Assembly: GCA_024529925.1 (NCBI GenBank)
Contig: JAFEUB010001421.1
Coordinates: 843,501 to 907,500, forward strand
Reading direction: 5' to 3'
DNA from: Ophthalmolycus amberensis
Lineage: Eukaryota; Chordata; Actinopteri; Perciformes; Zoarcidae
Length of the DNA: 64,000 bases
Shown piece by piece: positions 1 through 7,188 of this stretch. Below the pieces are notes generated by a model that was not told the origin of the DNA, searched no databases, and worked only from the letters and a program-made list of their open reading frames with translations. Numbering within the stretch: the stretch's first letter is position 1; each line of letters starts with the position of its first letter. Both the position numbers and the translations under genes were made by a program.

Positions 1-75
1 ACACTGCTCTATGACATAGGCAACTGTAAGATACCTCAGTTAAGTGTAAAAAAAAAACTCAAAATAGTCAGCATT

Positions 76-3000
76 CTAACCAGAAAACATGTTCCTCACA
101 AAAGAAACCAAAGAATCAACTGATGACACTGAGTCATCTACAATCTGTTCATTCATTTCACAAATGAGTCGAACTGGAGGTTTTACAGGTCTACCTGCCC
201 TAGTGCAAAGTGGAGGCGGCTGTGCGCAAACTACATGGTCCTGCGTGAGTGCACCTAGCTGTGTGTCAGTTGCCTGTTTAGGGGAGGGGATATGTAGAGC
301 TTCCTCTGCTGAAGGCTGGGAAGGTACTTCCTGGGACACCACACATCCAGCAGGTGGTCCAGGGGAAGGCAACTGTGCAGCTTGAACTGAAGGATCCGAG
401 GTATTCAAAACCTCACACACAGTATGTGGGACCACAGTCACTCCAGTCTCCGAGGGCGGAGCGCTCACAGCCACAACAAGAGAACAATCGGGTTGGCTGG
501 CTGTAGTGTCCCCATCACTTGCATCATCCATTTGTAGGAGCCAGTCAATTGTCTTTGTCACACTGTCCTGTACAGCAACAGGAACCACTGGATCACATTG
601 TCCACTTCCAGCAACTGAAGAGCAGCTTGACTCCAAGGCGTCGTCACCTTCCATCGGGAGAAAACTCACAGGGAGTAGGAGGTTTCTATGAACAACTTTT
701 TCTCTTGATGTCGCAGGATCTTTGATGCTGTACACATTGATTCCAGGCCTCACAGATGCCACTTCATAAACTGTGGACTCCCATTTGTCTGCAATTTTCC
801 TCTTGCCTCTCTCGCCGCGATTTGCAAGCAAGACTCTGTCGCCAACAGTGAGGGGTGACCCTTTTGCTTTGCGGTTGTAGTTCTTCGCCTGTCGAGCCTG
901 TTCTGTCCGACTGTTCAGCCGGGCAATTCGTGCAGCTTCAGACAGGTCATGTTTCAAGCGAGAGACAAACTCATGGTGGTCAACAACAGCACCATTAGGG
1001 AGGGCATGCTGGAACACAACATCGACAGGCAGACGCGGAATCCTCCCAAACATGAGAAAGAAAGGCGCAAAACCTGTTGTCTCGTGTTCAGTGCAGTTGT
1101 AGCAAAATGTCAGCATCTCAAGCATTTGTGGCCACCTGGCTTTGGACTGGGGCGGTAGAGCCCTTATCATGTTCCCAAGAGTCCTGTTGTATCGCTCGAC
1201 AACTCCATTCCCCATAGGATGGTACGGGGTGGTATGTGATTTTTGAATGCCAGCCATCTCCAGGAGCTCCTTAATGAGATGACTCTCAAAATTGGCTCCC
1301 TGATCCGAATGGATGCGTTTAGGGAAACCATATATGCAGAAAAAGTCATTCCAGAGACGGCGGGCAACCTGCTTCGCTGACTGATTTTTGCATGGGAATG
1401 CGTGCGACAGTTTGGAAAAGTGATCCGTGACAACTAAAACATCCACACTCTTCTTGTCAGTCTGTTCAGCAGTCCAGAAGTCAATACACACTAGTTCCAT
1501 TGGTTCAGAGGTGCAAATGCTTTCAAGAGGAGCACGGCCGTTAGGCTCTGGGGTCTTCCCAACCACACAGCGAAAGCAGTTTTTCACGTGATTGATGATG
1601 TCACGTTCCATCCCTATCCAAAAGAACCTCTGCCTGGCGAGAGAAAGTGTGCGTGCCTGCCCCTGATGACCAGATGAGTCGTGGAGGCCATGGAGGACTT
1701 GGGTCTTCAGGGAGTCTGGAACAACAACCTGGTGAATTGTCATGTTCATTTGTCTGTCTTTCTTTACCTTGTACAACATGCCATCCTTTATGGAGAGCTT
1801 GGGCCATTGTCTCAACAGTTTCATCACTGCACGAGACTCACCAGCACGTTCACGCCTAGAGGGTCTCCTGCGACGCCGGACGTAAAAGAATACTCTGCTT
1901 AAGACATCATCCTGCTCTTGCAGATTAACCAGTTCACTCTTTGGTAGCGAATCAATCTGGTTGACATCGGCAAGCTGGAGAATAGATGGTCCTGTGCCTC
2001 TCACTTGACTGACACCTCCAGAGTCATGTGCATCCAACACAGCCGAGACATCCTGTGAAGAGAGGGACCCCTGCGGCGGAGGTGGTGGAGTGACAACAGC
2101 TCCCTCTTCGGACTGATCAACAACCAACTGGCAGTTAGTAGTACATCTGAATGCATCTTGTACTGTCCTATCCACCATTCCATTTACATTGTTCAGTAAT
2201 GAGGCATACGGTTCAGTCACAAGACGGTGGCCTATGCATGACTGGACAAATGGCTCCCTACTCAGTGCATCGGCAACCACATTCTTTGTGCCAGGGACAT
2301 AGTTTAGGTCAAAACTGTATGCTGCAAGCCTTGAAACCCATCTTTGTTCACATGCATCTAACCTAGGCTTAGTTAAGATGTATGTCAATGGATTATTATC
2401 CGTCCAGACTGAGAAACATCGCCCTTTCAGCCAATGGCTAAATTTGTCACAGACCGCCCATTTAAGAGCGAGAAACTCCAGCCGATGTGCTGGATAGTTC
2501 AGCTGGGAGTGTGACAGTGTCTTGCTGGCAAACGCCACTGGTCTGGCAATCTTTCCATCAGGAGGCAACTGCGAGAGTACAGCTCCTAGGCCATCAAAGG
2601 AGGCGTCAACAGCGAGGATGAATGGTGCATCAAAATCTGGATGGGCCAACGCGACACTGTGCACAAGCTCATGTTTCAAAGTTCTGAATGCTTCCCTGCA
2701 CTCATCAGTCCAGTCAGTCGGGGACAGTTTAACATGGCCTCTTTTGAATTTTGGTTTATGGCCTCTTCCTCTTTTGTGTGGTGTGGGAGGCTCAGCCACA
2801 AGGTTGAACAGTGGCTTAGCTTTAGCTGAACATCCCTCAATAAAATGATGGTAGTAGAGAACCATTCCCAAGAAAGATCTGATTTTCTTAGCACAAGGTG
2901 TTTTCCCATCAGAGTCCATCAGATCAGCTTCCTGCACATCATTTATAGCCTGTACTTTACTTGGATCCGTCCTAACACCATCTCCACATATGATGTGTCC

Positions 3001-4728
3001 CAGAAACTTGACAGACCGGCGAAGAAAGTGGCACTTCTTAGGCGCGAGCTTCAGGTTGTTAGCAGCAAGGCGTGAGAAAACCATCTGCAGACGCTCAAGT
3101 GCAACCTGTTCAGATGGAGCAAACACCATAAGGTCATCCAGGTAGCATAACAGACTTGTGAAGTTCTCATCGCCAAAGATGGACATCATCATTCGCATAA
3201 AAGTGGCAGGACTGTTTGTCAGGCCCTGAGGCATCCTGTTATACTCATGGAGACCGAATGGGGAGGAAAACGCTGTGTATTTCTTGTCGTCCTCGTGCAG
3301 CCTGACATTGTAGAACCCTGATGTGAGGTCCATTGTGGAGAAGAACACATTGCCACCAAGTGCAGCAAGGGAGTCTGTCTGATGAGGCAACGGATGTGCG
3401 TCCTTCACTGTTCTTGCGTTCAACCACCTGAAGTCATTACAGATGCGAAGATCCTTTGTCGGCTTGACAACCAGGACGAGGGGAGATGAATACTCGCTCT
3501 GAGATTTACGAATTATTCCCAATTCCTCCATCTCATTCAGAGCTGTACGAAGCTTGTCATAATGGCACGGTGAGACCCGCCTGAATGGAAGTCTGAAGGG
3601 CTTGTCATCCACTAAGCGGATTCTGTGGACAAAATCTGCCGCCTCACCACAGTCCATTTTGTGCCTCGAAAAGGTGGACTCATACTGCTCAATGAGCTGC
3701 AGCAGCTTATCCTTCCATTCGAGGGAAACTTCACAAGATGAGAGGTCCACGTCCTGCAGGCCCATGTCATTTAGGATGCGCGATATCTCCTCTTCCGACC
3801 TTGGTGCAGGTGGTGCGCTCTGTGTGTATTGCGCACTGCATTGGATGCGATCGGGTTCAGGTAAGTCCTGCACAGAAAGACAGGGGGACACATCTGCAAC
3901 CTTTGCATTTCTTTTAATGGTGAGAGGCTTGTCAGTGGGATTTACTATTTTGACTGGAACCCAACCATCTCCCCATAAGAAAGTAACAACCCTCCCCACC
4001 ATAATTTGTGCAGGCCTGGCTTTGGACTGGGTGGGTTCGATGATGACCGTACTCCCCACTCCAGTGATGTCAGATGCAGGCAGTTTAGCCCACACTAAAT
4101 GTTCAGACATCGGCTGTAAAGTGACACATCTTTTGAGTTTAGCTGTGCCGATTCTGTTTGGCATTGCACCGCCTTCCCATTCATCCGAGTAGGACAGCAG
4201 GGATGCCAAATGGGGCAACTTATCATTTGGAGCACTGTTCACTGGAGACGTAATGTTTTGGCCACTAACAGCTTCTTTCATCCGTGGTATGAGCCACTTG
4301 ATGGCATTGCTGCCGAGAATCATTTCATCAGTTTGGCCTGGCACAACTAGAACAGGAATTATCACCTTATAGCCATAAACTGATGCAGTGAGGTCATACA
4401 TGGCAGAAGGTGTGATGAGGTGACCCCCACAGCCAACAATAACAAAGTCCTCAGCTGATTTCTTTTCAATGTTAGGGATGGACTGTGAAAGTTTTGTGGC
4501 AGCTGCCTCACTTACAGTGCATGCCATAGATCCACTGTCTATTAATGCTCTGAGAACATGCTCTCCATCAGTAGTCACATCTGTGTAGAATAGGCTGTCA
4601 GTCTTTGAGAGTCTCTGCAAGCCTTGCACAATCAGTGTTTTTTGTGATGGCACTATGCTGCTGTAGGTGCGATACAATGTTTCATAATCATCAATGTCTG
4701 TCAAATCCAAGGTGGGAGGTTCACTCAC
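76..4728 (-). CDS. pol: Pol polyprotein (protease, RT, RNase H, integrase)
   Basis: Polyprotein for copying and integrating the element. Residues are counted from 4728. The aspartic protease has DSG at about 64-66 and an ILGSN motif near 137-141. The reverse transcriptase has DLRICNDFRWLNA and the catalytic YLDD near 528. RNase H has VDASFDGLGA near 705 and a late NVVADALSRE. Integrase has an HHCC zinc finger at about 1006-1045 and a DDE core (D near 1083 in VCIDFW, D near 1140 in HSDQG, E near 1176 in VVERYN). The C-terminal tail is long and unrecognised. No chromodomain is seen. The codon at 4728 is GTG, not ATG, and the frame stays open upstream to the gag overlap. I infer translation as a Gag-Pol fusion by -1 frameshifting at 4767-4773, not initiation at 4728. 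There are no internal stops over 1550 codons. Confidence 0.93.
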   Translation of the reverse strand: MSEPPTLDLTDIDDYETLYRTYSSIVPSQKTLIVQGLQRLSKTDSLFYTDVTTDGEHVLRALIDSGSMACTVSEAAATKLSQSIPNIEKKSAEDFVIVGCGGHLITPSAMYDLTASVYGYKVIIPVLVVPGQTDEMILGSNAIKWLIPRMKEAVSGQNITSPVNSAPNDKLPHLASLLSYSDEWEGGAMPNRIGTAKLKRCVTLQPMSEHLVWAKLPASDITGVGSTVIIEPTQSKARPAQIMVGRVVTFLWGDGWVPVKIVNPTDKPLTIKRNAKVADVSPCLSVQDLPEPDRIQCSAQYTQSAPPAPRSEEEISRILNDMGLQDVDLSSCEVSLEWKDKLLQLIEQYESTFSRHKMDCGEAADFVHRIRLVDDKPFRLPFRRVSPCHYDKLRTALNEMEELGIIRKSQSEYSSPLVLVVKPTKDLRICNDFRWLNARTVKDAHPLPHQTDSLAALGGNVFFSTMDLTSGFYNVRLHEDDKKYTAFSSPFGLHEYNRMPQGLTNSPATFMRMMMSIFGDENFTSLLCYLDDLMVFAPSEQVALERLQMVFSRLAANNLKLAPKKCHFLRRSVKFLGHIICGDGVRTDPSKVQAINDVQEADLMDSDGKTPCAKKIRSFLGMVLYYHHFIEGCSAKAKPLFNLVAEPPTPHKRGRGHKPKFKRGHVKLSPTDWTDECREAFRTLKHELVHSVALAHPDFDAPFILAVDASFDGLGAVLSQLPPDGKIARPVAFASKTLSHSQLNYPAHRLEFLALKWAVCDKFSHWLKGRCFSVWTDNNPLTYILTKPRLDACEQRWVSRLAAYSFDLNYVPGTKNVVADALSREPFVQSCIGHRLVTEPYASLLNNVNGMVDRTVQDAFRCTTNCQLVVDQSEEGAVVTPPPPPQGSLSSQDVSAVLDAHDSGGVSQVRGTGPSILQLADVNQIDSLPKSELVNLQEQDDVLSRVFFYVRRRRRPSRRERAGESRAVMKLLRQWPKLSIKDGMLYKVKKDRQMNMTIHQVVVPDSLKTQVLHGLHDSSGHQGQARTLSLARQRFFWIGMERDIINHVKNCFRCVVGKTPEPNGRAPLESICTSEPMELVCIDFWTAEQTDKKSVDVLVVTDHFSKLSHAFPCKNQSAKQVARRLWNDFFCIYGFPKRIHSDQGANFESHLIKELLEMAGIQKSHTTPYHPMGNGVVERYNRTLGNMIRALPPQSKARWPQMLEMLTFCYNCTEHETTGFAPFFLMFGRIPRLPVDVVFQHALPNGAVVDHHEFVSRLKHDLSEAARIARLNSRTEQARQAKNYNRKAKGSPLTVGDRVLLANRGERGKRKIADKWESTVYEVASVRPGINVYSIKDPATSREKVVHRNLLLPVSFLPMEGDDALESSCSSVAGSGQCDPVVPVAVQDSVTKTIDWLLQMDDASDGDTTASQPDCSLVVAVSAPPSETGVTVVPHTVCEVLNTSDPSVQAAQLPSPGPPAGCVVSQEVPSQPSAEEALHIPSPKQATDTQLGALTQDHVVCAQPPPLCTRAGRPVKPPVRLICEMNEQIVDDSVSSVDSLVSFVRNMFSG

Positions 4729-4773
4729 TTGATCTGCGCTGTCCTCCCCTGCACGCAGATCATTCAGTTTCCC
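4714..4773 (-). promoter_or_regulatory. -1 ribosomal frameshift signal (slippery site plus pseudoknot)
   Basis: The heptamer GGGAAAC (4773-4767) sits in the gag frame as G GGA AAC, the X XXY YYZ pattern, and the next codon is the gag stop TGA. Pol is in the -1 frame. After a 5-nt spacer (TGAAT), GATCTGCG (4761-4754) pairs perfectly with CGCAGATC (4738-4731). Within its loop, GGGAGG (4748-4743) pairs perfectly with CCTCCC (4719-4714), giving an H-type pseudoknot. The inferred connecting loops are 5, 4 and 11 nt, the last one A-rich. The same heptamer serves for gag-pol shifting in some lentiviruses (established knowledge). That it works here is inference, but all parts are present and correctly spaced. 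Confidence 0.85.
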
Positions 4774-6155
4774 TGCTGACCATAGTCAGAAGGACGTCTT
4801 CCCTCTGGGCAGTTGCGTCTTGGGTGGCCAGGTAAGTGGCACAGGAAACAGAGCCTGTTCTCTCGACAGTGTGTGAGGGCAGAGTGAGAGCCGTCTTTAC
4901 AAATGGAACATGGCGTCTCATTTAATCCCTCAACTCTCGGAAGCCTATTGTTGGAATGTGGCTTTTTGTTGGCTTGAGCATAACCCGGGCCCTGGAGCAA
5001 CACTTTCTCTAGCATTCCAATTAACCTCTCCAGAGTGGAGGTCTCTTGACTCACAGCCTTTTTCTGTTCGGGGATGTCTGAAACTGAAGTAGCATTAGCA
5101 CTAACCTCAACTTTATTCATGTTGATTTTGCTACCCCTCTCTGTAGAAGACCTGAGTCCCTTCTCTAGATGGTATTCATCTAACACTTCCTGAACTTCAC
5201 GAGCCGACCATTTATCCATTGTCTTGGACCTAAAGGTAAGAGCTAGATCTTTACTGGGGCAGTGTCTGATGAACATCCGTGTAACTTCAACACTGGGGTT
5301 GTCAAACATTTTACCCTGCTCTTCAAGACCACTTGCAGCAACATCAGCTGCTCGGTTCAGTCTAAGCCAATACTCATATGGATCCTCCTGTTCTTTTGCC
5401 GTGGTGGAATAAAAGTCAGCCAGAGGCACAGAGGAGCAGTGGCTCGTACTGAAATGTCTGCGCAGGAGTCCATAGATGGCCTGTGGGTTATGCCGGACAT
5501 CAACTTCACCGTTTCTTATTCCAAATCTCACAACGTCCTTTGCTCTGCCTCTCAGGTGGATGAGAATTTCCTCAGCCTGATTCTCAAGCTGAACACCACT
5601 CTTTCTGATGTAATTCTTCATTGATTCTTCCCATTCGTCAACAGCCAGCGTATCCGAACTCTCCCCTCGGAATACAGGTGGGTCCTTGACTCCTCTCTGA
5701 GTTACCAGCTGGACTTGGGAGAGATCCAGTGTGCGGCTGGAGTCTCTCTTTTGGAATGTTTCTTCAGGACTTTTATGCACAGAAGCTGCAGGGCTTGATG
5801 TGTTGAGGCGTGTCATAATGCTATCAGCTAGCTGCTGCCCTATCTGCTGCACAATAGTGCTCATTCGGTCAACTAGTCTCACATCATCAAGGGGAGGGTC
5901 TGGAACTGATGTACTAGTGCACTGTGGTGGATGTAACGCAACTATTGGCTGACTCTGAGGTGTCACTACTTCCCTACGTCTGAAAGGACTGTGCACCAAA
6001 TCCTCACCATAAGCTGTTCTATCCCCCACCTGACGGTCACCTAGTGAAAATGGAACAGGTGTGGTACGCAGCCCCCTACCCCTGCCAAAACTGATAGGAG
6101 TCATATCGGAGGTACCAAATTCATTGAGACTCATACTTAATAGCAAAATACTCAC
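4764..6155 (-). CDS. gag: Gag capsid/nucleocapsid polyprotein
   Basis: 463-codon reading frame between the primer binding site and pol, in the usual gag position. The middle part (WEESMKNYIRKSGV and later EDPYEYWLRLNRAAD) resembles the capsid region of gypsy-type retrotransposon Gag proteins. The C-terminus carries two CCHC-type zinc knuckles: a variant CSICKDGSHSALTHC (C-x2-C-x4-H-x5-C) and a canonical CFLCHLPGHPRRNC (C-x2-C-x4-H-x4-C). These bind RNA and package the genome in family members. A second ATG eight codons in (MSLNEFG) could also be the start. The frame ends at a TGA (4764-4766) directly after a slippery heptamer, so most ribosomes should stop here and some should shift into pol. 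Confidence 0.88.
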   Translation of the reverse strand: MSILLLSMSLNEFGTSDMTPISFGRGRGLRTTPVPFSLGDRQVGDRTAYGEDLVHSPFRRREVVTPQSQPIVALHPPQCTSTSVPDPPLDDVRLVDRMSTIVQQIGQQLADSIMTRLNTSSPAASVHKSPEETFQKRDSSRTLDLSQVQLVTQRGVKDPPVFRGESSDTLAVDEWEESMKNYIRKSGVQLENQAEEILIHLRGRAKDVVRFGIRNGEVDVRHNPQAIYGLLRRHFSTSHCSSVPLADFYSTTAKEQEDPYEYWLRLNRAADVAASGLEEQGKMFDNPSVEVTRMFIRHCPSKDLALTFRSKTMDKWSAREVQEVLDEYHLEKGLRSSTERGSKINMNKVEVSANATSVSDIPEQKKAVSQETSTLERLIGMLEKVLLQGPGYAQANKKPHSNNRLPRVEGLNETPCSICKDGSHSALTHCRENRLCFLCHLPGHPRRNCPEGRRPSDYGQQGN

Positions 6156-6294
6156 TCAGTCTCACACAGTCTCAAGGGAATATGGCTGTAGTTAGCTAAA
6201 TAAACCTGACAGTTAGATACAGCGAAGAAAGAATTGCAGCCCCAAAATGATGCAGTGGTGAGAAGACATCTGCCCGGTCCGGCGTAGTCATGGA

Positions 6295-6309
6295 CGGGTC
6301 ACGGCACCA
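6295..6309 (-). other. Primer binding site, tRNA-His type
   Basis: One base after the LTR end, the minus strand reads TGGTGCCGTGACCCG. The 3' end of vertebrate tRNA-His would call for TGGTGCCGTGACTCGGA, so about 14 of 17 positions agree, including the first 12. The tRNA sequence is from memory. Confidence 0.8.
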
Positions 6310-6382
6310 ATGTAACCTCTGTGAAGATGTCTCCTAGCTCAATGAATCTCTCGGGGCTGGTCAGGCTTGTGGTAACAGCAGG

Positions 6383-6388
6383 TTTATT
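6383..6388 (-). terminator. LTR polyadenylation signal AATAAA
   Basis: AATAAA on the minus strand in exon 3 of the spliced LTR segment, about 70 nt before the LTR end. It is well placed to set the 3' end of the R region. Confidence 0.6.
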
Positions 6389-6394
6389 CCACAT

Positions 6395-6508
6395 CTGCAT
6401 TCATGACAAAGGACAACATGGAAGAATGGGTCATCTTGCGGACAACTGCGCATGCTCTGTCCGTTACCTTCAGTAAATCCTCCGTTACGTTCAGGATTAC
6501 CCATAGTC
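6395..6508 (-). repeat. Spliced duplicate of leader exons 1 and 2
   Basis: 114 bp consisting of exon 1 (6508-6461) fused to exon 2 (6460-6395) with both junctions at the exact splice points, then joined to exon 3. It lies within what would be intron 2 of the upstream copy. It can only be explained by copying from a spliced RNA. Confidence 0.82.
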
Positions 6509-6731
6509 GACATTGATACAGTGATCGTATAGTGGGTTTAATTTCATTTAAATAAAATAGCCGAAATAGAACATAAATTGTCTCTCTTAATTGTATGAGA
6601 ATTACAAAAGTATATATAACCAAAAATATATTTATACAGATTTCTCACACTGAACTGTTACCTTTTTCATTTTATAATAACATTTGTATAACTGAGTAAA
6701 CATGTAGACGATAGAACATACTGTAACATAC

Positions 6732-6797
6732 CTGCATTCATGACAAAGGACAACATGGAAGAATGGGTCATCTTGCGGACAACTGCGCATGCTCTGT
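6732..6797 (-). other. LTR leader exon 2, unspliced copy
   Basis: 66 bp, identical to 6395-6460. It ends ATGCAG followed by GTATGT (from 6731), a near-consensus donor. In the spliced copy the same ATGCAG is followed instead by ATGTGGAATAAACC, the start of a third exon. Confidence 0.8.
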
Positions 6798-7011
6798 CTA
6801 GAAAGACGGCATCAAATTAGTATTAGCTAACGTTAGCTGTATTGGCGACATTTTTACTGGCAATAAAACACATAAAAAACGTATAGTTAACTTAATAAAA
6901 ACATGGCGAATATTATCTAAGACAAATAATATTCAACAAAATAAAGCCAGCTCAACTCTTGTGTACTTTTAAAGTTAGTTAACATTATATTGTCCACGGA
7001 CATTCACGGAC
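6798..7011 (-). other. Intron 1 inside the gypsy LTR leader
   Basis: 214 bp on the minus strand, beginning GTCCGT and ending GCCGTCTTTCTAG, a pyrimidine tract plus AG. It is exactly absent from the downstream copy at 6395-6508. Confidence 0.78.
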
Positions 7012-7059
7012 CCGTTACCTTCAGTAAATCCTCCGTTACGTTCAGGATTACCCATAGTC
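7012..7059 (-). other. LTR leader exon 1, unspliced copy
   Basis: 48 bp, identical base for base to 6461-6508. In this copy it is followed on the minus strand by GTCCGTGA, a GT splice donor. In the 6.4-kb copy it runs straight into exon 2. This copy-to-copy difference is what defines the exon boundary. Confidence 0.8.
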
Positions 7060-7112
7060 CTTTGCGTCTAGATTACCTCATAGTCCTTTGGGGATATTCA
7101 GTGCAGGTACAC

Positions 7113-7119
7113 ATTTATA
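7113..7119 (-). promoter_or_regulatory. TATA box of the gypsy LTR
   Basis: Minus strand TATAAAT, about 64 bp inside the LTR start. An initiator-like GACTATG lies about 32 nt downstream (near 7084). A second copy is 25 nt further on (7059), at exactly the base where the spliced duplicate begins. Confidence 0.65.
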
Positions 7120-7188
7120 ACAGCAGGTGGCGGACTTTTCCCATTTAGCGGGATTTAACCTGAACCTCTTCAACTATGTTACATAAGC

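Larger units (their letters stand above)
1..7183 (-). mobile_element. Ty3/gypsy LTR retrotransposon, 3' LTR outside window
   Basis: The element reads right to left: 5' LTR (6311-7183), primer binding site, gag, pol. The order protease, reverse transcriptase, RNase H, integrase is that of Ty3/gypsy (Metaviridae). The LTR has short inverted ends (TGTAAC and GTTACA). The 5 bases outside it, TAAGC at 7184-7188, are the expected target duplication, but the partner copy lies beyond position 1. Only 75 bases follow the pol stop; they show no polypurine tract and no LTR start, so the 3' end is missing from the window. There is no env-like reading frame. Both reading frames are intact and internal duplicates are identical, so the insertion is probably recent. 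The family name within gypsy is not resolved. Confidence 0.93.
6311..7183 (-). repeat. 5' LTR of the gypsy element
   Basis: 873 bp from TGTAAC (7183) to GTTACA (6311), directly followed by the primer binding site. It holds a TATA box (7119-7113), two initiator-like GACTATG copies (about 7084 and 7059), a leader with a GT-AG intron, and a second, intronless copy of that leader (6508-6395) running into an AATAAA signal (6388-6383). The LTR is therefore a composite of unspliced and spliced leader sequence. Its 3' partner is outside the window. Confidence 0.85.

Noticed and set aside
4726..4728. GTG as start codon of pol
   Set aside because: Eukaryotic element; the frame is open upstream to the gag overlap and a complete -1 frameshift signal lies there.
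6521..6560. A tRNA-His gene at the 15-nt match
   Set aside because: No anticodon arm or B box follows; only the 5' piece matches.
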